The position numbers and the translations under genes were made by a program. The notes beneath the pieces were generated by a model. That model saw only the letters and a list, made by a program, of their open reading frames with translations. It was not told the DNA's origin and did no database searches. DNA of 22,239 nt, from the NCBI GenBank assembly GCA_002317175.1, contig DCJA01000031.1:20289-42527 (forward strand). Reading direction: 5' to 3'. Source of the DNA: Lachnospiraceae bacterium UBA1712. GTDB lineage: Bacteria > Bacillota > Clostridia > Lachnospirales > Lachnospiraceae. Within the stretch, counting starts at the first letter, position 1; every line of letters begins with the position of its first letter. Of this stretch, positions 5,453 through 13,227 are shown one piece after another.

Positions 5453-8260
5453 ATGGGTATGGAGCAGTATGAAGCTTGGGAGGCGAATCACAAGCATGAT
5501 AATCCGCCAAGTGAGAAAATTATAAAGTTAGGAAGAAAGATTACTGACGTTGCTGGACACATTTTCGGTGGCGTTAAAGTTGAAGATCCAGAGTACTGGG
5601 GTCTTGCAGAGATACTTACAGAAGAAATGGCAGACGTAGCACTGACTATGGACAAGAGAGTGCCATATACTTTTAGTCAGTTATGCACGATGAATTCGAT
5701 TCCAAAGGACGGCGAAGAAAAATTCCAGAAGCTTTTGGATGAAATGAGTTATGTTGGTCTTCTTGAATATGACTATGGTTATCATTATGATCACAATGGA
5801 CGTACAGCTCCTCAGTCAGAGAGAAGATATATACTTCCTATGTTTGTACCAGGTTCGGCAGAACTATTCAACATGGAGGAATTGCCTGACAGAAGCAATC
5901 CAAGACTCAAAGATCACCCAGATGTGGCTGCATTCTTTGAGCGTATGACATACATTCCACTTAAGGGTATTACTCAGATGGTACCTCCGGGTGGAGCTGG
6001 CGTAGGTATGCATGTTATTCCTGTAGAGAAAGCCATTTCTATGGAAAATGAAGCCATTGACATTGAGAAGCTTTCTTACTGGTTATCAAAATACGAGGGC
6101 AAGATTGGTGTAGGACGCTGTTCCTGCCGTGCATCAAGAAAGGCAATCGGTGACGGTTGTGCAGATGATGATTTTGGCTGGTGTATTGGTGTAGGTGATT
6201 TTGCTGATTACTGCCGCGAGACAGGTAAAGGCCATGACATTACTAAGGAAGAGGCACTTGCCATTTTACAGCGAGCAGAGGACAACGGCTTTGTTCATCA
6301 GATAACAAATATCGATGGCGAAAACAAGATTTTTGGTATCTGTAACTGTAATGTTGAAATATGTAATGCGCTGAGAACTTCTCAGTTATTTAATACTCCA
6401 AATATGTCACGTTCAGCATATGTGGCACATGTTGATGAGTCAAAATGTGTGGCCTGCGGACGTTGCGTAGAATATTGTCCTGCCGGTGCAACAAGACTTG
6501 GCCAGAAGCTTCCAAAGGCTGATGGCAGCAAGGTTAAGTATCCTAAGCAGGAGCTTCCAGATGCAGTAAAGTGGGGCGAAGACAAATACGATTATGAATA
6601 CAGAGACAATAATAGAATAAATGTACATGAGACAGGAACTTCTCCATGTAAGACAGCCTGCCCTGCACATATTGCAGTTCAGGGTTATATCAAAAAGGCT
6701 TCTCAGGGCAAATATCAGGAAGCACTGGCGCTTATTAAGAGACAGAATCCATTCCCAGCAGTCTGTGGTGCTGTATGTAACAGACGCTGTGAGGATGCAT
6801 GTACAAGATGCAAGATTGATGAATCAGTATCTATTGATGCAATAAAGAGATTTATTGCGGAGCAGGATTTGAATGCGGAGACAAGATATATTCCGCCAGT
6901 AGTAATTCCTGCAAGTATCCATATGGATCATTTTGAGGAGAAAATCGCTATTATCGGTGCTGGTCCTGCTGGACTTACAGCGGCTTTCTATCTTGCAGAG
7001 AAAGGCTACAAGCCAACAGTATTTGAAAAGTACAACGAGCCAGGTGGTATGCTTCGTTACGGTATTCCATCCTATAAGTTAGAGAAAAATGTTCTAGCTG
7101 CTGAGATAGATGTCATGAAGCAGATGGGCGTTGAGATTAAAACTGGAGTTGAGGTTGGAAAGGATATTACAATCCAACAGCTTCGAGAGCAGGGATATAA
7201 AGCATTTTACATTGCAATTGGTTGTGCTGCAGGAAGACGTCCAGGAGTGCCTGGTGATGATGCTCAGGGCACTACAACAGCAATTGAATATCTTCATGAT
7301 GCAAACTGTGGCAATAAGGAATACACAGGCCGCGTAGTAGTTGTCGGCGGTGGAAATGTTGCTATCGATGCCGCAAGAGTATCTGCAAGAAATGGTGCAG
7401 CAGAGGTTCATCAGCTTTGTCTTGAATCTGAAAAAGAAATGCCTGCTTCTGTAGATGAAATAAGAGAAGCTGGAGAAGATGGTGTTAAGATTCAGTGTGG
7501 CTGGGGTCCAAAGGAAGTCATTACAAAGGATGGAAAGGTTACAGGAATCATCTTCAAGAAATGTCTTTCTGTTAAGAATGCAGAGGGCAGATTTGCACCA
7601 ACCTATGATGATAATGACACTATTACAATTGAGTGTGACCGTGTAATATTTGCAGTAGGTCAGGCTTCAGTATGGGGCGACCTTGTTGCAAATGAAAATG
7701 TAGAATTCAAGGGACCTGCAATTGTTGCAGACAAGCTTACCTTCCAGACAGGCCAGCCAGATATCTTTGTTGGTGGCGATGTATATACTGGACCTAAGTT
7801 TGCTATTGATGCAATTGCACAGGGCAAGATTGCAGCAGAATCATTACATCGTTATGTACATAACGGACATATGATTACTGGACGTAACAGATGGGAATTC
7901 AAGGAGCTTGATAAGGATGATATCTTTGTTGAGAGCTACGACCGTGGACCAAAGCAACTTGAAGGTATAGATGAGGCTAAGAAGAAGTCATTTAACAACT
8001 ACACACTTACTCTTACAGAGGAACAGGTAAAAGCAGAAACAGCAAGATGCCTTGGTTGTGGAACTACCGTAGTTGATTCTAACAAGTGTATTGGATGTGG
8101 TGTTTGTACAACAAAGTGTGCATTTGACGCAATTACTCTTAAGCGTGATCATCCAGAGTGCTCTAATATGGTTGTTGCTGAAGATAAGTTTAAGGCTATC
8201 CTTCCATATCAGATGAAGCGTGTTAAAAATATCATTACTCATAAGAAGATTGAGCATTGA
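5453..8260 (+). CDS. Multi-cluster Fe-S/FAD oxidoreductase (GltD/NfnB-like core)
   Basis: A 935-residue cytoplasmic flavoprotein with four regions. Residues 1-320 form an N-terminal domain with Cys-rich sites: C223-S-C225, C236, C244, then C297-N-C299 and C304, a pattern seen in clostridial ferredoxin-domain proteins. Residues 330-345 hold a 4Fe-4S motif, C332xxC335xxC338xxxC342. Residues 395-480 match the GltD N-terminal Fe-S domain (C399, C403, C438xxxC442xxxC446xxxC450). Residues 495-810 are the GltD/NfnB flavoprotein core, with FAD motif GAGPAG (502-507), NAD(P) motif VGGGNVA (631-637) and a late FVGGDV (772-777). Residues 865-890 carry a terminal C866xxC869 and a C879xxC882xxC885xxxC889 cluster. 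It likely moves electrons between NAD(P)H and a ferredoxin-type partner. No glutamate synthase large subunit or NfnA is nearby. Confidence 0.85.
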   Translation: MGMEQYEAWEANHKHDNPPSEKIIKLGRKITDVAGHIFGGVKVEDPEYWGLAEILTEEMADVALTMDKRVPYTFSQLCTMNSIPKDGEEKFQKLLDEMSYVGLLEYDYGYHYDHNGRTAPQSERRYILPMFVPGSAELFNMEELPDRSNPRLKDHPDVAAFFERMTYIPLKGITQMVPPGGAGVGMHVIPVEKAISMENEAIDIEKLSYWLSKYEGKIGVGRCSCRASRKAIGDGCADDDFGWCIGVGDFADYCRETGKGHDITKEEALAILQRAEDNGFVHQITNIDGENKIFGICNCNVEICNALRTSQLFNTPNMSRSAYVAHVDESKCVACGRCVEYCPAGATRLGQKLPKADGSKVKYPKQELPDAVKWGEDKYDYEYRDNNRINVHETGTSPCKTACPAHIAVQGYIKKASQGKYQEALALIKRQNPFPAVCGAVCNRRCEDACTRCKIDESVSIDAIKRFIAEQDLNAETRYIPPVVIPASIHMDHFEEKIAIIGAGPAGLTAAFYLAEKGYKPTVFEKYNEPGGMLRYGIPSYKLEKNVLAAEIDVMKQMGVEIKTGVEVGKDITIQQLREQGYKAFYIAIGCAAGRRPGVPGDDAQGTTTAIEYLHDANCGNKEYTGRVVVVGGGNVAIDAARVSARNGAAEVHQLCLESEKEMPASVDEIREAGEDGVKIQCGWGPKEVITKDGKVTGIIFKKCLSVKNAEGRFAPTYDDNDTITIECDRVIFAVGQASVWGDLVANENVEFKGPAIVADKLTFQTGQPDIFVGGDVYTGPKFAIDAIAQGKIAAESLHRYVHNGHMITGRNRWEFKELDKDDIFVESYDRGPKQLEGIDEAKKKSFNNYTLTLTEEQVKAETARCLGCGTTVVDSNKCIGCGVCTTKCAFDAITLKRDHPECSNMVVAEDKFKAILPYQMKRVKNIITHKKIEH

Positions 8261-8326
8261 TCTCTGAGTAGAAGTATGTCCTGTAAAGGTAATGACTTTT
8301 ATTAATAGAATATCTTTAAAGTAATA

Positions 8327-8354
8327 GTTGCTGGTGCTCTAGGGTGCCAGCAAC
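8327..8354 (+). other. Stem-loop in the gap before hypA
   Basis: GTTGCTGGTGC pairs with GGTGCCAGCAAC around a short loop, including G-U pairs. There is no T-run after it (CTTAAG), so it is a weak candidate terminator. It could instead be a processing or stability element that sets different expression of the oxidoreductase and the hyp genes. Confidence 0.4.
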
Positions 8355-8385
8355 CTTAAGTTATAAAGAAATAGAGGGACCATAT

Positions 8386-8751
8386 ATGCACGAGTTGGGT
8401 GTAACTTTTTACGTGGTTAAAGACGTTAAGAAGGTAGCAAAAGAGAATAAAGTAGATAAGATTGATTTTGTTACACTTGAAATTGGAGAGGTGTCAGGTG
8501 TTATTCATGACCAGCTTATTGACTGTTGGAACTGGGCCCGCAAAAAGGAAACTGTAACTGAGAGCGCAGAACTCAATATAGAAACTTTGGAAGCTATCAC
8601 ATTTTGCGAGGACTGCCAGGCTGAATACCGTACGGTGGATTATGGTAAGATATGCCCTTATTGTAAAAGTGAGAACACTTATCTTTTACGTGGTAATGAG
8701 TTCAATATCAAAGAAATTGGCGTCTATGACGAGGATGACGAGGAATCATAA
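8386..8751 (+). CDS. hypA: HypA, nickel-insertion metallochaperone for [NiFe] hydrogenase
   Basis: HypA/HybF carries nickel, with HypB, to [NiFe]-hydrogenase precursors (and to urease in some species). The product is 121 residues, a normal length. The start is placed at 8386 and not at an earlier in-frame ATG, because the mature family must begin M-H-E: His2 is the nickel ligand, and MHELGVT is exactly that motif; AGAGGGA (8373-8379) lies just upstream. The zinc site is C74xxC77 with C90xxC93. The C-terminus ends in a short acidic tail (YDEDDEES), which is not typical of the family. Its TAA overlaps the ATG of hypB by one base, so the two are translationally coupled. No other hydrogenase gene is seen. 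Confidence 0.92.
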   Translation: MHELGVTFYVVKDVKKVAKENKVDKIDFVTLEIGEVSGVIHDQLIDCWNWARKKETVTESAELNIETLEAITFCEDCQAEYRTVDYGKICPYCKSENTYLLRGNEFNIKEIGVYDEDDEES

Positions 8752-9452
8752 TGACTATTCTTGAGTTAAAACAGGGAATATTTAAGGAAAATGAAATATC
8801 TGCAGATGGTATCAGAGAAGAGTTTGCAAAAGCAGGGAAGCTAATGATCAATGTCATGTCATCTCCAGGCTCAGGCAAGACTACAACCCTTTTGCGAACT
8901 ATTGAGGGATTACGTGCATTGGATACTAAAAGTAGTAACGGGATTATAATTGATAAACCAGTTAGAGTTGGTGTTATGGAGTGTGATATTGATGCCAGTG
9001 TTGATGCGGAAACTATAGCGGCGGGTGGAGCAAAAGCTATACAGCTTCATACTGGTGGTATGTGCCATATGGATGCAGCCATGACCAGACAGGGCCTGGA
9101 TGCTATGGGAATTGATGACCTGGATCTGGTGTTTATTGAGAATGTAGGTAATCTTGTGTGTCCGGCAGAATTTGATACCGGAGCGGCCATTAACATTACC
9201 ATTCTTTCACTACCGGAAGGTGATGACAAACCAGCCAAATATCCACTGGTATATCAGGTTAGCGATGTAGTATTGATCAACAAAATTGATGCCTGCGAAG
9301 TATTTGACTTCGATATCGAGCTTGCCAGAGAACGTATTCTTAAGCTCAATCCAAAGGCAAAGATCTACTGTATATCAGCCAAGAATAATACTGGTTTTGA
9401 GCCCTGGCTGGAGTATATCAGAGAGAAGCTGATAAGCGCCCAGCACAGATAA
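8751..9452 (+). CDS. hypB: HypB, nickel-incorporation GTPase (copy 1)
   Basis: HypB is the SIMIBI GTPase that works with HypA in loading nickel into [NiFe] enzymes. This copy has 233 residues: P-loop SSPGSGKTT (37-45), the switch/metal segment GMCHMD with C105 and H106 (the conserved GTPase-domain metal site), ENVGNLVCPAEFD with C137, the guanine-specificity motif NKID (177-180) and SAK (209-211). It lacks the N-terminal CxxCGC high-affinity nickel site of the E. coli protein and any His-rich stretch, so it is a minimal HypB without nickel storage. An insertion of about 15 residues (about 57-71, DTKSSNGIIIDKP) separates the P-loop helix from the next strand and is absent from the second copy. 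Confidence 0.92.
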   Translation: MTILELKQGIFKENEISADGIREEFAKAGKLMINVMSSPGSGKTTTLLRTIEGLRALDTKSSNGIIIDKPVRVGVMECDIDASVDAETIAAGGAKAIQLHTGGMCHMDAAMTRQGLDAMGIDDLDLVFIENVGNLVCPAEFDTGAAINITILSLPEGDDKPAKYPLVYQVSDVVLINKIDACEVFDFDIELARERILKLNPKAKIYCISAKNNTGFEPWLEYIREKLISAQHR

Positions 9453-9511
9453 AACTTTTGGCGGATTAATAGGGTAAAAGCTTGGAAGCAAATGGATAAA
9501 AGAAGAAATAT

Positions 9512-10168
9512 ATGAAAAAAGTCAAAATTATAGAAGTACACGAAAATGTGTTTAATAGCAATAATGTAGCAGCAGAAGAATTGCGTCATGAACTGAAGGA
9601 TAAAGGAGTCTATATGCTCAATGTCATGTCCTCTCCAGGCTCAGGTAAGACAACGGCGCTGTCTAAGCTAATCAATATACTTAAGGACGAATATAGGATT
9701 GGTGTAATGGATGTGGACATAGAAACTAGTCTCGATGCCCAGAAAGTGGCAGACCTTACCGGAGTTCGTGCTCTCCAGATACACAACGGAGGACTTTGTC
9801 ATATTGACGCGGAGATGACCAGCAAAGCTATCGAGGAGTTCGGAGTAGATGACCTTGATATAGTCTTTCTTGAAAATATAGGAAACCTGGTGTGTCCTGC
9901 AGAGTTTGATACGGGAGCCCACAGGAATATGATGATTCTCTCAGTGCCGGAAGGAGATGACAAGCCGCTCAAATATCCGCTAATGTTCAGCGTATGTGAT
10001 CTGGTAATCATTTCCAAGATAGATACAATGGAATTTTTTGATTTTGATATGGACAAGGCAAAGAGCAATATTCTCAGACTTAATCCCAAAGCAAGCATTA
10101 TTCCTGTTAGTGCGAAGACAGGCGAAGGAATGGAAGAATTGGCAAAATGGATTAGGGCTCAACTATAG
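9512..10168 (+). CDS. HypB-family GTPase, divergent second copy
   Basis: A 218-residue HypB homologue 59 bases after the first. It keeps the P-loop (40-48), GLCHID with C96/H97, ENIGNLVCPAEFD with C128, and SAK at about 200-202, so GTP and metal binding look intact. The canonical NKxD guanine motif of copy 1 is SKID here (168-171): Ser replaces the Asn that normally contacts the base, so specificity or affinity may be altered. Conserved blocks are nearly identical while the rest has drifted, and it lacks copy 1's 57-71 insertion, so this is an old duplication, not a recent one. It could be a HypB for another nickel enzyme, or a regulatory or heterodimer partner of copy 1. The ribosome site is a modest AAGAAGAA. 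Confidence 0.85.
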   Translation: MKKVKIIEVHENVFNSNNVAAEELRHELKDKGVYMLNVMSSPGSGKTTALSKLINILKDEYRIGVMDVDIETSLDAQKVADLTGVRALQIHNGGLCHIDAEMTSKAIEEFGVDDLDIVFLENIGNLVCPAEFDTGAHRNMMILSVPEGDDKPLKYPLMFSVCDLVIISKIDTMEFFDFDMDKAKSNILRLNPKASIIPVSAKTGEGMEELAKWIRAQL

Positions 10169-10174
10169 GAAGAG

Positions 10175-10203
10175 TTGAATTATATAGTTTTTTATGTTAT
10201 TAT
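10175..10203 (+). promoter_or_regulatory. Strong promoter of the DUF4430/ECF operon
   Basis: TTGAAT (10175-10180), 17 bases, TATTAT (10198-10203), with an extended -10 TG at 10195-10196. It begins six bases after the second hypB stop, so the downstream genes need not depend on the hyp transcript. The predicted start is near 10210. Confidence 0.7.
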
Positions 10204-10208
10204 GCGCT

Positions 10209-10231
10209 TTGTTGCTCAAAATGAGCAGCAA
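10209..10231 (+). other. Stem-loop at the predicted 5' end of the transcript
   Basis: TTGTTGCTCA (10209-10218) pairs with TGAGCAGCAA (10222-10231) with one G-U pair and a three-base loop. It starts at the predicted transcription start, as expected of a 5' mRNA-stabilising hairpin. It could instead end readthrough from hypB, though no T-run follows. Confidence 0.5.
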
Positions 10232-10266
10232 TAATTATGAATACATAATTAAAGAGGAGATTTATT

Positions 10267-10842
10267 ATGAAAAACACACTTAAAAAACAGTTAACTACAA
10301 TCTTAAGCATGATGCTTGTTGTTGCTATGTCATTCGCTCTTGTAGCATGTGGTAAGACAGAGGAGCCTATTCTTGAAGAAGCGGTTGTTGAAGAGGAGGT
10401 TCCATTTGACCCAGCATCAGATGGCACATCAGAAGAAATAGTTGAAGAAGTTGTAGACGAAGAGGCAATTGCTGATGAAGCAGCAGAGGCAGCAGCTGAA
10501 GAGACAACAGAAGCAGAAGATGTAACATTAGTAGCAACAGAAGTTGGAGAAGGTGCTACACAGTTTACATTCGAGGTTGTAGATATGGATGGTAATACAA
10601 CTCTTTTCACAGTAAACACAGACAAGAAGGCAGTTGGCGAAGCTTTGCTTGATGTTGATCTTATCGCAGGTGAAGATAGTGAATATGGTCTTTATGTTAA
10701 AACTGTTAATGGTATTACAGCTGATTATGATGTAGATCAGACTTATTGGGCATTCTACATTGATGGTGAGTACGCTATGACAGGTGTTGATTCAACAGAT
10801 GTAGTTGCTGGAAGCACATATTCATTCAAGGTTGAGAAATAA
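10267..10842 (+). CDS. DUF4430 lipoprotein
   Basis: A 191-residue secreted lipoprotein. It has a basic N-terminus, a hydrophobic core and lipobox LVAC with Cys28, then a long linker made almost only of Glu, Ala, Val, Asp and Thr (about residues 32-88). The C-terminal 100 residues match DUF4430, a small beta-grasp-like domain related to the C-terminal domain of transcobalamin/intrinsic factor: TQFTFEVVD, the VGEALLDVDL helix, YGLYVKTVNG, YWAFYIDGEY and a final GSTYSFKVE. The linker should hold the domain off the membrane. GAGGAGA (10254-10260) precedes the ATG. The S component starts 21 bases after its stop, so the domain probably captures the ligand which that transporter imports; the ligand is not determined. 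Confidence 0.85.
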   Translation: MKNTLKKQLTTILSMMLVVAMSFALVACGKTEEPILEEAVVEEEVPFDPASDGTSEEIVEEVVDEEAIADEAAEAAAEETTEAEDVTLVATEVGEGATQFTFEVVDMDGNTTLFTVNTDKKAVGEALLDVDLIAGEDSEYGLYVKTVNGITADYDVDQTYWAFYIDGEYAMTGVDSTDVVAGSTYSFKVEK

Positions 10843-10863
10843 TACATTTAGGTACGTGAAAGA

Positions 10864-11385
10864 ATGAAACTTTCTGTAAAAGAAGTTGTTGTATTTGCAA
10901 TGTTAGGTTCAATCATGTACACCTCTAAGGTGATTATGGAATTTCTTCCAAATGTTCATCTTCTGGGAATGTTTACTATGACATTTACTCTGGTGTATAG
11001 AAAGAAAGCATTGTACCCAATATATACATACATTTTGCTTAATGGAATATTTGCTGGGTTTGCGACCTGGTGGATACCTTATCTTTACATATGGACTGTT
11101 CTCTGGGGGCTAACAATGCTACTTCCAAAACAGATGAATCCTAAGATAAAGCCATTGGTATATATGGTGGTTTGTGCGTGTCATGGTTTTTTGTTTGGAA
11201 CCTTGTACGCACCAGCACAGGCACTTTTGTTTGGCCTCAGCTTTAAAGGAATGATTGCATGGATTATTGCAGGTCTACCCTGGGATGTAGTTCATGGTAT
11301 TAGCAATTTCTTTTGTGGAATGCTGATTGTTCCATTGTCAAAGCTTCTGATTAAGCTGGAAAATGCGAGTATTATACAGAATTGA
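10864..11385 (+). CDS. ECF transporter S component-like membrane protein
   Basis: A 173-residue integral membrane protein with about five or six hydrophobic segments and conserved small-residue helices, of the size and layout of substrate-binding S components of energy-coupling-factor vitamin/metal transporters. The start (VKEVVVFAMLGSIMYTSKVI) has the helix-1 Ala/Gly/Ser pattern by which S components dock on EcfT. No EcfA ATPases or EcfT lie nearby, so it would use the shared module encoded elsewhere (group II ECF). The pairing with a DUF4430 lipoprotein recurs in Firmicutes and is commonly linked to cobalamin or related cofactors, but metal ions cannot be excluded given the nickel genes next door. 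A terminator follows 13 bases after the stop. Confidence 0.75.
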   Translation: MKLSVKEVVVFAMLGSIMYTSKVIMEFLPNVHLLGMFTMTFTLVYRKKALYPIYTYILLNGIFAGFATWWIPYLYIWTVLWGLTMLLPKQMNPKIKPLVYMVVCACHGFLFGTLYAPAQALLFGLSFKGMIAWIIAGLPWDVVHGISNFFCGMLIVPLSKLLIKLENASIIQN

Positions 11386-11398
11386 TACAGATAAGCAT

Positions 11399-11443
11399 AC
11401 CTTCATAAACAGACTGAATAGAGTCTGTTTATGGAGGTTTTTT
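11399..11443 (+). terminator. Intrinsic terminator of the DUF4430/ECF operon
   Basis: A seventeen-base stem (11399-11415 with 11422-11438) with one G-U pair and a six-base loop, followed by TTTTTT (11438-11443). Confidence 0.92.
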
Positions 11444-11491
11444 GCTGTATTATCATATGCTATTTTATTACTGAGATTATTTATTATAGGT

Positions 11492-11520
11492 TTATTAGTT
11501 GCTAGAATATGGAGTATAAT
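11492..11520 (+). promoter_or_regulatory. Probable promoter of the small protein/MATE unit
   Basis: A perfect TATAAT (11515-11520) with a weak -35, TTATTA (11492-11497), 17 bases upstream. The transcript would start about 20 bases before the ATG at 11549. Confidence 0.45.
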
Positions 11521-11548
11521 ATATAGCACAAAAGGAAGGGTGGATTAT

Positions 11549-11788
11549 ATGGTGGCTATTTATGTATTTATTGCTATTGTTGTAGCAGCAGCTTTGTATT
11601 ATCTAAAGCTTGTTACTACAGATGAGAAGAAACAAATTGATAATATACCTCATGATGAGCTTATGAGATATAAGGTTCTTGATGAAGTAAATAGAAAATT
11701 CAGAGAGCTGGCTCAGAGTGGTGAGGTTAGTTATTTCAGTCTTGATGATGTCAATAAGATAATTGACGAACTTAAGGATAATAAATAA
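11549..11788 (+). CDS. Small N-terminally anchored membrane protein, unknown function
   Basis: A 79-residue protein. The open frame extends further upstream across the terminator at 11399-11443, which is not credible; I start at 11549 because AAGGAAGGG (11532-11540) lies before it. It begins with a single hydrophobic helix (VAIYVFIAIVVAAALYYLKL) and continues into a charged helical domain of about 58 residues (DEKKQIDNIPHDELMRYKVL, then a Glu/Lys-rich end), which should be cytoplasmic because of the Lys-rich flank. I recognise no family. The MATE gene starts six bases after its stop, so it is cotranscribed and may be an accessory or regulatory subunit of that exporter. Confidence 0.6.
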   Translation: MVAIYVFIAIVVAAALYYLKLVTTDEKKQIDNIPHDELMRYKVLDEVNRKFRELAQSGEVSYFSLDDVNKIIDELKDNK

Positions 11789-11793
11789 ATGAT

Positions 11794-13131
11794 ATGGATT
11801 TAAGAACTGGAAATCTTTGGAAGAAGATAATGTTGTACAGCGTACCGCTTATGTTTACACATTTGCTGGAGCTGTTCTTTAATATTGCGGATATCGCTAT
11901 AGCAGGTAAATTTGCAGGCCCTATTTCACTTGGTGCAATAGGGTCTACTTCTATGCTTATTACTCTTACCACAGGCTGGCTTATTGGTGTATCAAATGGC
12001 GTGAACGCACAGGTTGCCTTTTATATAGGAGGCAATGAAAAGGACAAGCTAAAGAGAGCCAACACAACAGGCATTATTCTCTGTCTGGCCTCAGGAGTGC
12101 TGACAATGATTCTTAGTCTGGCTATGGCTGAGCAGGTAATAGCTCTTTTGGGAACCAAGCAGGAACTGATGGCTGAAGCAGTTGTCTACTTTAAAATATA
12201 TATGCTGGGTGCACCAGCCCTGGCTGTTTTTAACTTTGGTAATGCTGTACTTACTGCAGATGGAGAAACTAAAAAACCGCTAAGAATTCTGTGTATCGCT
12301 GGTGCGATAAATGTGCTTCTCAATCTTTTCTTCATTAAGATAATGGGTATGAATTCTAATGGTGTAGCCATTGCCAGCATAATATCACATTACCTCTCTG
12401 CAGCTATGATAATGCTGGAAGTAGTAACTGCCGACAGAAACTATCGTCTGGATTTTCATTGGAAATACTTTGACAGGAATATTGCCTGTAAGATTCTAAA
12501 TATAGGCATTCCAGCTGCCTTGCAGTATTCTCTGTTCTCTACAGCCAATCTTTTTGTACAGTCAGCAGTCAACAGTTTTGATCATGTGGTAGTGGAAGGT
12601 AATTCGGCAGCTATGAACTTTGATTCAGTAGTATATACCATGATGACTGCATTTTATGCTGCCTGTACCAGTTTTATCGCACAAAATTACGGAGCAAAGA
12701 AGAAGGAACGTATTCTAAAGACCTATTTTATAACAACCTTTTACGCCTTTGCCTTTGCAGCAATAGCGGGAGTATTAATATATTTCTTCAGATCCAATCT
12801 TTTATATATTTTTACCAACGACGCAGAAGTGGTTAAGTATGGTGCTATTCGACTGGGGATTTTATCACTTACTTACTGTCTTTCAGCTCCTATGGACAAT
12901 GCCACAGCTGCCTGTCGTGGACTGGGTAAAACATTGGTTCCAACTATCATTATACTGATGGGTTCAATAGTATTTAGAATTCTATGGATCTATACAGTAT
13001 TTGCATATTTTCATACTTTACAGTCATTATATCTGCTATATTGTTTTGCATTTGTTATCACATCTATTGGGGGAAATATCTATTTCTTCTATATCAATAA
13101 AAAAGTATGTATGCATATGTTGAATTGCTAG
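11794..13131 (+). CDS. MATE family multidrug/cation exporter
   Basis: A 445-residue membrane protein of the multidrug and toxic compound extrusion family, which exports cationic drugs or metabolites against a Na+ or H+ gradient. It has about 12 membrane helices in two pseudo-repeats. Family landmarks include the first-helix PLMFTHLLELFFNIADIAIAG (a DinF/NorM-type start), then the GVSNGVNAQVAFYIGG segment, and in the second half IGIPAALQYSLF and TSFIAQNYGAKK. The length is typical. The gene is placed six bases after the 79-residue membrane protein gene and has no independent strong ribosome site, which points to coupling. No terminator is seen after its stop, so readthrough toward the perR promoter region is possible. 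The substrate is not evident. Confidence 0.9.
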   Translation: MDLRTGNLWKKIMLYSVPLMFTHLLELFFNIADIAIAGKFAGPISLGAIGSTSMLITLTTGWLIGVSNGVNAQVAFYIGGNEKDKLKRANTTGIILCLASGVLTMILSLAMAEQVIALLGTKQELMAEAVVYFKIYMLGAPALAVFNFGNAVLTADGETKKPLRILCIAGAINVLLNLFFIKIMGMNSNGVAIASIISHYLSAAMIMLEVVTADRNYRLDFHWKYFDRNIACKILNIGIPAALQYSLFSTANLFVQSAVNSFDHVVVEGNSAAMNFDSVVYTMMTAFYAACTSFIAQNYGAKKKERILKTYFITTFYAFAFAAIAGVLIYFFRSNLLYIFTNDAEVVKYGAIRLGILSLTYCLSAPMDNATAACRGLGKTLVPTIIILMGSIVFRILWIYTVFAYFHTLQSLYLLYCFAFVITSIGGNIYFFYINKKVCMHMLNC

Positions 13132-13198
13132 TATTTGTAGTTGAACTGTTATAAAATTATCGTGAGTTTAAAAATGTTGAGATACAATAAAATATATA

Positions 13199-13227
13199 TT
13201 GATAATATACTCTTATTGGTATATAAT
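13199..13227 (+). promoter_or_regulatory. Promoter of the perR operon
   Basis: TTGATA (13199-13204) and a perfect TATAAT (13222-13227) are separated by exactly 17 bases. The predicted start, near 13234, falls inside the palindrome at 13228-13254. Confidence 0.75.

Noticed and set aside
5453..8260. Glutamate synthase small subunit (gltD)
   Set aside because: The core is GltD-like, but the protein is about twice the usual size, with additional Fe-S domains, and no gltB is nearby.
8386..10168. hypB duplication as a recent tandem copy or assembly artefact
   Set aside because: The copies differ over much of their length, in an insertion and in a key motif, so they are old, distinct genes.
10200..10625. 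Minus-strand frame of 141 codons
   Set aside because: It is the antisense of the DUF4430 lipoprotein linker, with Ser/Ala-rich translation and no start signal.
11363..11548. N-terminal extension of the 79-residue protein
   Set aside because: The extension runs through a strong terminator and the preceding gene's end; the ribosome site before 11549 decides the start.
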